Source: Taxawa tesnikishii (nom. ined.) (taxonomy: Eukaryota; Ascomycota; Dothideomycetes; Dothideales). Taken from it: a stretch of 64,000 bases of DNA. The stretch covers positions 806,001 to 870,000 of the forward strand of contig JAPDRO010000008.1 in assembly GCA_030247885.1 (NCBI GenBank). The letters are read 5' to 3'. How positions within the stretch are numbered: the stretch's first letter is position 1; each line of letters opens with the position of its first letter. Below are positions 43,402 through 53,489 of the stretch, one piece after another. The notes beneath the pieces were generated by a model. The model was not told where the DNA came from. It saw only the letters and a list, made by a program, of their open reading frames with translations, and made no database searches. The position numbers and the translations under genes were made by a program.

Positions 43402-44111
43402 GAACGCGCATCACTTGCGTTGAACACTGACTAAAAGCAGCTGACTCGACCGTGGAGAGGGCGATTGGGGAGAATGTGAATTAGACATGCACTATTGGAA
43501 AGGCAGAGCGCCTGGGGAAGAGGGATGCAGGGCAGCATAAAGGCGGCTGAGGATGTCGTGTTGCCGTCAGCATGCGGCTGAGCATGATGCTTGTGAGGAG
43601 GCTTGCAGGAGTGGCGGTATGCTACCAATAGGGGTGACTTTCTACTCGGAGAGCTTCATTTCTCCTTGCGGCATGTGGAACTCTTGTCTGCTTCTCCTGT
43701 ACGCTCTGGTATAACTCAGCAACTCTATGTCTTTTCAAAGCAAAGAGACTTGATCGACTGAACGTCTTCAGGAGCATTGTATTTATGCATAGTACAATCA
43801 GGGCGCAAAAGTCTTGGCGGACTAATAGTCGCTCAATTGCTTCATGAATTGGATCGCTTGTAGATATGCGTATACACAACAAACTAAGCCAAACTTCTGG
43901 CGTAAAAAAGGTTGTAATAGCATTTTGGAGGTATTTGACATCTACACCTTACGCAGACGATGTGTTGAATGCGACGGATCCGCCAAGACTTTTGCACCCC
44001 GATTGTGGGAGAGTGCCCCGCAATCTCCCCGCAATGCGCCAAAAATTCTTGGAGATCCAAACCCTTGACCGACACTGAGCCTATACCCAGTCTGTCTGGT
44101 TTATTTCCAAG
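43402..44111. other. Intergenic, no firm gene
   Basis: About 700 bp with short ORFs only. A minus-strand ORF at 43622-43882 with a hydrophobic patch could be an upstream exon of the SesB-like fragment, but no splice chain could be confirmed. It holds the MDE1 promoter. Confidence 0.4.
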
Positions 44112-45082
44112 ATGAGCGCTCAATCGTACGATGAGGCGGAAGCTTTGATCACATCCAACGACCCTCAGCACCCGGCGAACCTGATCTGCGAACTGTGCCG
44201 AAAGTTCTACACACATGGCTGGGTATTGTCCCCTCCACCCTCGATCACGAGCAACGTTGGGTCCAGAAAGATAGTGGCGGCAGGAGACTGACAGCAATTG
44301 ACACTAGGTGACCGGAACTGGCGGTGGCACCTCCATTCGTCATGGCGACCACATCTATATCGCGCCTTCCGGCGTACAGAAAGAGCTGATGCAGCCCACT
44401 GACATGTTCGTGATGGACTACAACACACGCGAATACTTGCGCAGACCTCAAGTACGGTACATGCTCCGGCTTGATGCACTCCAAATCCGGTATCGCGATC
44501 CTGACCTCAGTGTGTTTACCAGGTCTTGAAACCATCGGCCTGCACACCGCTCTTCATGGCCGCCTACACCATGCGCGGAGCCGGCTGCTGCATTCACACC
44601 CACAGCATCCACGCCGTTCTCGTCACACTTCTGTGCGAACAAGCCGGGTCAAACGTTTTCGAGATCGAGCGTCTTGAGCAGATCAAGGGCATTCCAGCGG
44701 GCGTAAACAAGCCAGGCAATTTGGGTTACTTTGACAAGATGAGGATACCGATCATCGAGAACACAGCCAAAGAAGAGGACTTGAGGGAGAGCTTGGAGAA
44801 GGCGATTGAGGACTGGCCGGAGACAGGGAGTGTGCTTGTCAGGAGACATGGAATGTAAGAATCGTCTTTTTCCAAGAAACTGAGAGAGGAGAAAAGATGC
44901 TGACTCATGAGCAGCTATGTCTGGGGCAAAGACGTCGCGCAGGCGAAGACACAGTGCGAAAGGTATGTTAGGGATAGAGATAAGGCGGAAGAGTGTTTGA
45001 CTGACGATGCGGTCACAGCTTGGACTACATCTTCCAGCTCGCCGTGGAAATGCACAAGCTCGGTCTGCGCTGGACGCAGTAA
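44112..45082 (+). CDS. MDE1: Methylthioribulose-1-phosphate dehydratase
   Basis: Five exons (44112-44222, 44308-44451, 44523-44854, 44915-44962, 45019-45082) join in frame to an intact 232-aa class II aldolase/adducin-fold protein. Motifs in order are [39 protein letters not shown] and [19 protein letters not shown] (zinc-binding His pair). Then come [20 protein letters not shown] and VLVRRHGIYVWGKDV (third His), ending [13 protein letters not shown]1 dehydrates 5-methylthioribulose-1-phosphate in the methionine salvage pathway, in the cytosol, using Zn2+. Length and every splice point agree with fungal MDE1. It is convergent with CAP2, with 152 bp between stop codons. Confidence 0.96.
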
Positions 45083-45234
45083 GCCGGAGAAGTCACGACG
45101 TTTTGCTGCTTCAGAAGAAACATCATACCCAGCCGATGGCGAAGTGCTGGATTGAGGCACAGAAGAGCCGAAGGTCGCCATTCAACACTGCTCTTATAGA
45201 CCCCATAGAATGCCGCTAATTGATTCTTTTTGTT

Positions 45235-46335
45235 TCATACTTTCATGCCGCTCATGCTGTTGATCATGTCGCGGTGGGTAGCCTTGTCTCTGTTCGTTTC
45301 CGATAGGGAGGGTATGCCTATAGCTGTGTCAGCCGCAACACCGTAGAAGAAAGCGTTGAAAACATACTTCTCAAGTCGCCCACAACGTCCTTGGCCTTGC
45401 CAAAGTAGACCTCCTCTGCAACCATGTCAGCAACCAGATCCCTCAGCCTCGCCATCCAATGAAGCCTACGCAGCAAGTTTCTCATCTTTAGTTCCATATC
45501 CTCGACCATCTTGCCCACATTGACCACATGCGCATCGTCCGAATCGACGGGGAGATCCTGCTCCACCTGCCTCGTCATGTTGCCGCTTAGGTCCAGGTTC
45601 CCTAATGCCTCACCGCTGCTACCCAGGTTCAGGATGACCGTCGACGTGAGCTTGTACTTCGACATGCGGCCCCGCTCCACGACCTCGAGCACGTGAATGC
45701 TGTCCCAGCTGCCGCTGCTCGCGGAGCGAGCGTTGGATGGAGTGCCCTTCTTCAGCAGTACGACGCCTGCGAAGCCGTCGTCCAGGTTCCAGAAGTAGAC
45801 GGAGGATGTGCCACCTTCGTAGTATCTGTGTCGCCGGATTGTGGTCAGCCGTTATGCTTCCTCTCTCTCTCTCTCGTAATCCTCTCCGCCTCTCCATGCA
45901 TTCGTATTCCCCCAACTGTATTCGTCCGCCAGTGAAGGGCGCCAGGACTTACAACTCGCGGTAGACGTCAAAGCTCTCGTTCGCTCTGATCTCCATCTTC
46001 CGAACTCTTTCGCTCGAGTACTCGGCATCCTCGACCGGTGGGTCGAACTCATTGCTCCACGGACTCCTGTAGCTGTCCCCGTCCCGGTTGTAATCGCAGA
46101 GCAGGTAATCGCGGCCCGTTTTCTTACAGCGACGGACTTCGAGCGGCTGATCTACGGATGCGAGGAGGTTTTCTTCTTCGCTGGGGATCAGAGAGCAGAT
46201 AGCGGAGAGGTTGCGCGAGGTGTGTTTCGGATTGAGACGGCGGAGGAGGTCACTGGGTACAATGGTTAGTAAAGTTAGTTTCGGGACAGAGTGAGGGTTT
46301 CGTGATTACAGGGCACTGTCAAATTGGTCCGCCAT
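45235..46335 (-). CDS. CAP2: F-actin-capping protein subunit beta
   Basis: Five exons (46335-46310, 46252-45953, 45825-45470, 45415-45368, 45317-45235) give an intact 270-aa protein. It starts [19 protein letters not shown] and carries the family blocks [71 protein letters not shown] and [30 protein letters not shown] follows. The short fourth exon gives [20 protein letters not shown], and the last exon [20 protein letters not shown] contains the actin-binding tail. CapZ-beta pairs with CAP1 to cap barbed ends of actin filaments at cortical patches. Two exons are shorter than 50 bp, so naive ORF reading gives false C-termini. Confidence 0.96.
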
Positions 46336-46930
46336 TGTGTTTATGTATTTCTAGGACCAGTACGAAAGTTGCTGCAAGGGCGGTGGGATGTATATGTGTA
46401 CAGGTCTAGGCTTGGCTTGGCTGGATGTGAAGCTGTGGAGGCACTGATGTGATGCGGTTAAGGCACATCCACCTCCATACCAGCGAGGAACTCCAGGGGA
46501 GCATCTAGAAAAGAAGAGCGCTCGAGCGCGAAAAAACTTGCACGCCTTAAGTCTTGACACAAGCTGCCTACAGTGGCAGTAGAGACACCACTACATGTTT
46601 ATGAATGCGTGGAAAGAGAAGAGACTTGAGTTGCAATGATAGCAATTGGTTCAACTTAAGGCAGCTTCCTAAGTTATACATCCTCCGCTAAAATAGCTAT
46701 GTCTAACGCCATTCCCCAAAAACCACCTCGTGCCGCGTGTGCCGGTCCATATACACAGCAATCAATACCAAAAGAAAGGCGAGCAAAACGTCGAAAGAGG
46801 GTAGCACTTTCGTGAACGTGGCGTTCTAACCCTCATGACTTCATCGGGTAATAACGAAGTCGTGCCTTCATTGTGACAAGCGTGCTGCTTCCGCCAGCAA
46901 GATCCGAGATGCTGTTTGAATTTCAGAAGT
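46336..46930. promoter_or_regulatory. CAP2 promoter and 3' flank of the PWWP gene
   Basis: 595 bp between the CAP2 start codon and the PWWP stop codon, both on the minus strand. No other gene was seen. Confidence 0.5.
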
Positions 46931-48990
46931 CTACTCTGCAGCAGTCGCAGGAGTTTCAGTGACCGCAGGAGCGTCCACGGCAGGCGCAGTCTCGCCGGCC
47001 TCTGCCGGCTTGTCATCCTTTGCATCAGTCATAGTAGTGTCGGCTTCGTCAACCGCAGCGTTGCCGATCTCGGTGGTGGTCTCAACCGGAGCAGCAGATG
47101 GCTCCTTGGCAGCCTCCTTTTCTGCCGAACCGTCCGTCTTCGCTGGCTCGTCGGGAGCAACTGCAGAAGCAGCCTCGGTCTTGCCCTCACCATCTGCGGG
47201 TGTGGCAGTAGCCTCCTTGTCAGCCGGAGCGGCGGAAGCCGGAGCGTCTCCATCCTTGTCCCCGATGGATGCATTCCAGGACGCCAGCAGGTCGTTTGAT
47301 CGCTTTTTGAAGTTGAACTCTTCTTCCTTGGGGATGGTAACCGTAAGCCTGACGATGGCCTTCAGGACCTTGTGGATCTTCGTAGAACGGATGATTTGGG
47401 GTTCGAGGTCAGCGTAGCCTTCGAGCTGGGTGAAGAATTCGTTCATCGAGTTCATCTCCTCCTCCTTTGGTGCCTGGTCGCGGGAGAGGAAGCCCTTCTG
47501 CAGTCTGTGTCGCAGGTAGAGAACTACGAATGTCAGTCATGCTGCGTACAATCAGCGGAAATTAACAAACTCACTGGCTTTCTCCCGTCTTTGCACCTTC
47601 TCGGCCTCAGTTAAAGGAGCCTCCTCCTCTTTGTCGTCCTCGCTCTCAGTCTTTGGCTTTGAAACCGTCTTCTTCGGCTTAGATGCCTTCTTGGCTGCAG
47701 ACTCGCCATTTGGTGTCTTGGAAGCGTTCAACTTGATAGACTTTGGAGTCTTCTTGGGCTGTAAAAGGTCAGTCGGATGCTCAAATCTCACACAACTGCC
47801 TCCGGTCGCACCTTTGGCCCTTCGCCTTCGCTCTCAACGTCCTTCTTGCGCTTCTTGGACGATTTCGGCGCCGGAGTCTCGGCCTCATCAATGTCCATGT
47901 CATCATCGTTGACGACCTTGGACTCGCTCTTGCGGGGCTTCTTCGCCTTCTTCTCGGAAGCGGGGACCTTCTCCTTCTCCTTTTCCTTTTCAGCTTTCTC
48001 CTTCTTCCTGGCCTCTGCTTCCTCCTTCTCTTGCTCCTTTTGCAACCTCTGCTCCTCCAGCTCCTTCTGTTCTTGCTGGAAATTCCTCAGCATGTCCTTG
48101 AAATACTGCAGATCATGCTGCTCCTTTGCGATCTCGTAAGCTTCTTGAAGAGACTTGCTCATCTTTCCGGTCTTGTCTGTGTTCAGATCCTCCGGGTTGA
48201 GCTTCGAAAGGGAGGTGTTGACCATCCATGCACTGTTTGCTTGTTAGTGAGGCGACCAGGGTAATGAGGTGTCGACTCACAATTCGTTGGTACCCAGGAA
48301 CATGATCGGGTAGGTCCTGTCTCGAGCGTTCTTGCCTCCTTCCAAGAAATCCTCACGGTATGAGCCATCAACACGCTTGGTGCTGATCGGCCTCGAACCC
48401 AGCAGGGCCTCCGGCAGCATCTCCTCATCGCAAACAATAGAAGGCCAGTTGGGGTATCCCTTCAATCTTGCCCAGTAATACTCTCCAGGTTCAACGCTGA
48501 GGTTGAGCTGCACTGTAGACTTCTTCTTGTTGAGCTTCTTTGTCTTGTGTTCTGGCACCCCTGCCGATGACCTCCTCTTCTTGTCCTTACTCGACGACGG
48601 TGTGGCTTCCGTAGCTGTAGTAGGAGCACTGGCGGCCGCTGCAGTCTCGCCATCGGACGCGTTGACTTCAGTCGTAGCTTGAGGTTCAGCTACTACCGGG
48701 TCGGCCGGCTTGCCTTCGGTCTCCTCGCCATTAGCGGTAGGGTGGTCGGCATCAGCCTTAGTTGCTGCAGGCAGATACGCGTCAGTGTCTGATGGAAGGC
48801 GCGTGAACGTGTCTTACTCACCCTCATCGCCTTCAGTGACGGTCTTGGGTGCCTCAGCTGTCGGCTCAGTGGTGGCCTCCGGCGCGGTGGTCTGTGGGTC
48901 ACTCAGTGAGGTCATGTCCTCTTCACGCGTATCGCATGCTCTTACGGTCTGCGCCTCTACTGGAGCGGTCGTACTCTGTTCCTCAGCCAT
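46931..48990 (-). CDS. PWWP-domain chromatin protein (Pdp3/Ioc4-like)
   Basis: Five exons (48990-48822, 48764-48281, 48232-47812, 47758-47575, 47523-46931) encode an intact 616-aa protein. An acidic, Thr/Ala-rich N-terminus precedes the PWWP domain, with YYWARLKGYPNWPSIVCDEE, then YPIMFLGTNEFAWM and SLSKLNPEDLN. A highly charged coiled-coil region (QQEQKELEEQRLQKEQEKEE) and KKAKKPRKSE basic patches follow. After the last intron comes a TFIIS N-terminal/LEDGF-like helical bundle: FFTQLEGYADLEPQIIRSTK and IHKVLKAIVRLTVTIPKEEE. The tail is Ala/Glu-rich. PWWP domains bind methylated H3K36 or H4K20 nucleosomes. S. pombe Pdp3 and yeast Ioc4 recruit a histone acetyltransferase or the ISW1 remodeler. 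Nuclear location is expected. Confidence 0.9.
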
Positions 48991-51867
48991 CGCGACGTGT
49001 GTGTATGAAGGGCGGACGTTGATGACGTGTCGTGGTTGGTGGTAACGCGTAGCTTGCGCTGATAGAGCGCGATGAGGAGCGCGCAAGGGGGTTGCGATGG
49101 GTGTGCGCTGGGGGATGAGATCCGGCTGATGGGCGGCAGGTGTGTGTTGAGAGATTGATGAGGTGGTTGTGCGGGTGCGTGTTGTGGAGTTTGGAAGAAA
49201 AGAGAAACAAGGCGCTGGCTTTCGTGCTCACGTGACGGAGAGCTCGGTCGATCGCGTCAGAAAGTGGAGAAGTAAGGGAACTGTGAATCCTTGATTGAAG
49301 CGTTTGCTAAGGATAAGTGAAGAATTCTCTCGCTCCTCATCGAACTGGAAACAAGTATAGTGAATGTGAAAGAGACAACAACTTGATGACTGTCTTGGCT
49401 GGCTGTTGCGACGACTCCTACCCAAGCCCAGCCATCCGAAGCTAGGTGGGCCGTTGGCGGGAAAGTAGCCGACGCTGGAACGCGAAGTCCCTCACCAAGC
49501 CACGGTATCCTAGCAACGACAGACTTCTTCAGTGATGGTTCCTTGTCGTTCTGCCCACTGTGCCGACTCTTTCTGACTTGATGATCGCCCTTTTGCGAGT
49601 CCTGGTGGCCAAGGCTGGATGAGAGTTGTGCCCCGAATAAGCGGATATGGCTCGTATGCCCGTGCCGCGTGGGTTGCGCTTTCTCGAACACTATGAGGCC
49701 AGTCAAAAGGGTCCCGAAAAGTGGACAAGTCTTGGGTTTTCAGGATGCTGCTGGAGTCGTAATCTGGGCGGATTTTGGCTCTTCACCGTTAAACTTGCGA
49801 CAGACTGTGGCTTCTGTATACACCGGCAGAGTTCTCTGTATTGTGTGAATCGCGTTGGTTTCTCTGCAGTTCTTCGGAACCACAAAACCTGCTCAAGTAA
49901 CAATGTCTTTCGAGAGTTCTACGTACGTTACCAACTCGTGAGATCTTTACCCGTTCTTGGCCTAGTCCGCAAAGTGCACCAACGGGATCTGTAGGTTGTC
50001 AGTACAGTGCTGGTCGCTTGATGATTCGTCTTCGTCAACGCACCCGTGTTCCTCATCCCAATGGCTGCAAACAGCATACAGGTGGAACGAATGCCCGCTG
50101 TTTCGGAGATAGCCACGTTTCCCCAGCTGGCGATGCTGCGCTGCGTCTCGAAATAATTTAGGTTCGAAAGACAAAAACGCGCGAGATCAGCGCGCCTCGG
50201 AACTAGCACATTTGTATTTAACCCTGCACCAAATCCCTCCTCTTTCGCGCGGTCTGGCATCGAAGGAGACAGAGAAAGATGGCCACTGAAGATCCCAAAC
50301 TCTTCACAGATCCCGAACAAACAAGATTGCCATTCCGATAGCAGGCACAGAAGACTTTCCTGAAAGACAGCCAAATGCGAAACCATTCTAATATGAAATT
50401 TGAGAAACACTTACCGTACTCGCACCGCAGTCCCGTGACTCGGTGGATGCAGAGTCAGACCGGGGAAATCCAGTTAACGAACAGACTTAACGGATCCAAG
50501 GCATGCTTTGGTTGCTTTCGGTTCGCTGGCCGGTGCACAAGAAAGCCAAGTGTCTGCGACGCCGGGCGCGCCCAGGGTATGGATGATGATCGCTGCACCA
50601 ACAATCGTATATATTACTGATATAGGCGTCTGTCGTGTTGAGAGGACCGCATTGCTCTAGCAATCGGGTGTTCCCAGCTCCGAGATTTGTTCTTGTGCCA
50701 ACTCTTTGCTTTGAAAATCGCCACTAACAAGGGTACTGTACGGAGGGAAGTACAGGCGCGTTGGGTGACCTTTGCACGGTAAACATGCGCTCACGGTTGC
50801 GCAGGCCGGTCATCCGGGAGCGGGTGTCGGCATCGGACGGTCTGGAGACTTGGGGGTTTGCACTTGGAGTGGCCCTTGTCTGTTGAGAGAGAGGTTTGCA
50901 AGCCATGCTGTAGGTAGAACAGAGCGGTAGGGGTGACTGTAGAGGCGCTGTTGGTTGGAGGTTTCGTCCGCCATGCAAAGTTGATTTGCAGCAAGTCCGA
51001 TTACACAAGACGATCAACAACGACGTAGTAAACGATGGCTGTCATGTTGAGTGGACCTCAGATGACAAGTGTTGTAGAGGTCGTCGTCATGGCTTCCATC
51101 GCAAGCAAAGGTTGCAGACTGCTAATCAGATTACTCCGCAGATTAGCCGGTTATGGTGGGATATCTTAGAAGTAACCGCGCAACTGTCAAGGCTCATCTT
51201 AGTTTCACTCTGCCAGAGAGCGGAAAGAAGCGCTTTCGTGTGGCTTCGACTTCACACAGCTGGCGTCCTGAGACGCAATCACAACGTGCCAGTTGTCGCC
51301 ATTTGCAATGGTGCCTCTCCTCCAAGTCCTCCCTACCGACAGGACCCAAGACGCAAACGGGACTGTATAGCAGGAGCGCCCCTTGTTTCTCTGCCTGCAC
51401 GGGACGTGACAGGACAGCGCGGACGCTTCTCTTTCCACTGATCGTACAAGTACCTGCGTCGTAAATAAAAGCGCCTTCCATGGTTGTGCTTGAAGTTTGT
51501 AGCTTTAGGCTTTTTGTATACACTTCCTCCAAACTTGATAGAGTGTAGGCAACCATGAAAAGTCTTCCAGTACCTAAGTATGCTTTTCATGAAAGGTGAT
51601 ATAAGAGATACGTTCTGCCCTTCTTCGAGATTTGTTTTCTTCACACATTCCAGCATTCAATCAAGACAGAAGCAGCTTTCCTTTACCCTTTCTACATGTG
51701 TGTTATCCCTGTCCTCAGAATCTTCCGCTGGTATCTACGCTCCAAAGCCAAAAGGGCCGCAAAGAAGACAGAGTACAGCAAGTCCAAGTACCGAAAGAAT
51801 CACCACTACTACGGCGTTTGAGCATACAACTGCTGCTCTTTGTCCCCTTTGCCGACAAGCCTTGAGA
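48991..51867. other. Gene-poor stretch of about 2.9 kb
   Basis: No ORF with domains, signal peptide or a splice chain that I can support. GC content and ORF pattern resemble intergenic DNA on both sides. It starts with the PWWP gene promoter (purine/GT-rich, 49000-49220) and ends with the 5' flank of the RING gene. No repeats, tRNA or transposon remnants were recognised. Confidence 0.5.
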
Positions 51868-53087
51868 ATGGACACCATCACCGGCCTGATTGACACCACC
51901 GTTGTCCGCCGCAACAACATCTTCTACCTTAGGGGTTCCCTGGCAGATGGAGACGCCCTTTACGCTCTTATGAAGATTCAGCCCGTCCACAGAAGACCTG
52001 TCGTGGTCGAACCGGCGGTCCGCCCATCACATCCAGTGACCGCCCGGCTACAGCCTCCTCGCTCAAGAGGCAAGAAAACGACGGCAGTTCCAACACCACC
52101 GCCATCCGAGGAAAGTACACCATTCTTTGGCGCACCAGCTGCAGAGCAGGCAGCATGCGAGAGCAGCTTCTCCAACGGAGGAGCATTGCCCGGCCCTCCA
52201 CGCACCGCCGCCCATCAAAGCACCGTCCAAGACGGTGCTAGCAAGGTGGATACCGCCTACTACGAAATAGCCCGGTCTGAGGACGAGGGCCTCTCAGACA
52301 ACGTCCTGACCCCGGAGATTGCAAATCCCCCAGCCCAAACTGCGGGTCCGGAACGCTCGCAGCCCCCACGCCGCCCCGCTCTTCCCAGGCCTCTAGGGGC
52401 AGTACACTCACTGTCAGCAACGCCTCGCCGCCCCATAGCGCAGTATCACGGACAAACGAGCAGCGTCCAGAGCGTCTTGCCTCGATGCTGCTCGCCGGTC
52501 AGCCGCGCATCGCGGTCAAGGAGCAGGTCGAGGAGTGGGTCGCGGAGCAGCACACCCTGCTCCAAGATCCTACCTCCGCTCTTGAAGACCTGCCTTGTGA
52601 TCGCAACCTAAACGACCTCTCGGGCGCCGTCGAGGACTACCAGCATGCCGCCCCTTCTGGCCGCCCGAACATCCTGTGCGAAGAAGCCGACCAGCAATGC
52701 CTCATCTGCCTGGAACAGCTTTCGTACACCGACGACCAGGACCTGCAATCCCAAGAACGAGAACGGGAACGACCGGGTCCCGTGGCGTGCGAGCGGTGCA
52801 AGCAGTCCTTCTGCGCGGAGTGCATTGGCGCGTGGCTGGAGCAGGATCTGACGTGTCCGCACTGCAGATTCGAGCTTCTGGATGACGAGGTAAAGGAACT
52901 CGACCACCCGTGCGGCGATAAGGAATGCCCACAGTGCGACGGGAAGTGCTTCAGCGACTTTGGCAACTGTGACCGAGAACACGAGGAAGGTTGTTGGGGT
53001 ATGCTTTGCTGGCTGTTGCGATGCAGTCCTGAGACGAAAACGGAGGATGCGGAGGTGATGTGGTTGGCGGTGGAAAAACAGGTATGA
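51868..53087 (+). CDS. RING-type zinc-finger protein (atypical), with an apparent frameshift
   Basis: The first frame starts MDTITGLIDTTVVRRNNIFY and runs through a Pro/Ser-rich linker. The second frame has SMLLAGQPRIAVKEQVEEW and then the RING finger QQCLICLEQLSYTDDQ...VACERCKQSFCAECIGAW...DLTCPHCRFELL, spread over about 60 residues. A Cys-rich tail follows: CGDKECPQCDGKCFSDFGNC. In the RING the third Cys is followed by KQSFC, so Gln sits where His normally binds zinc, while an extra CERC pair lies just before. The frames differ by net -1 and overlap between 52485 and 52611, so a single-base deletion probably lies upstream of 52480. Likely an E3 ubiquitin ligase of about 406 aa; substrates are unknown. 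The start is the first Met followed by a folded-looking sequence; the frame stays open further upstream. Confidence 0.65.
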
Positions 53088-53340
53088 CGATAGATAACAA
53101 GTATCTCTCTCACTGACCATTGTAGTTTGAGTGGGCTGTGCTGATACATTCCCAAAGTACACTATCAACTTCCTCCACCGCCGCCGTGTCATTTAACAAT
53201 AACAACCAGGGGTATGTCGCCAACTCGGAAAGAAACAAAAACAAAGAAAGTAAAAGGCCCATATCTCGTGTCCTCGTGTCTTTCTGCATTCATGTACAAC
53301 ACGACGGCCGGCGTCCACCGTCATCTCTCCAGTCTTCCAT

Positions 53341-53391
53341 CCTCCCAACTCCTTCCTCCTCCCAACTCCTTCCTCCTCCCAACTCCTTCCT
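53341..53391. repeat. 17-bp tandem repeat, three perfect copies
   Basis: The unit CCTCCCAACTCCTTCCT is repeated exactly three times and followed by a partial fourth (CCTCC). It is a pyrimidine-only strand apart from A pairs, and lies between two convergent genes, probably in a 3' UTR. Confidence 0.95.
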
Positions 53392-53489
53392 CCTCCGCAT
53401 TATCCTTCAAGCGACCAACTTCGTTCGTTGCCCGCTTCTCTCTTCCATTCTTCATAGGATTGGTTTCTTGACGATTCGATTGTGTGAAA

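Noticed and set aside
46931-49000. Long plus-strand Leu/Ser-rich ORFs opposite the PWWP gene, considered as membrane proteins
   Set aside because: They are complements of Glu/Lys/Ala-rich codons of the real gene.
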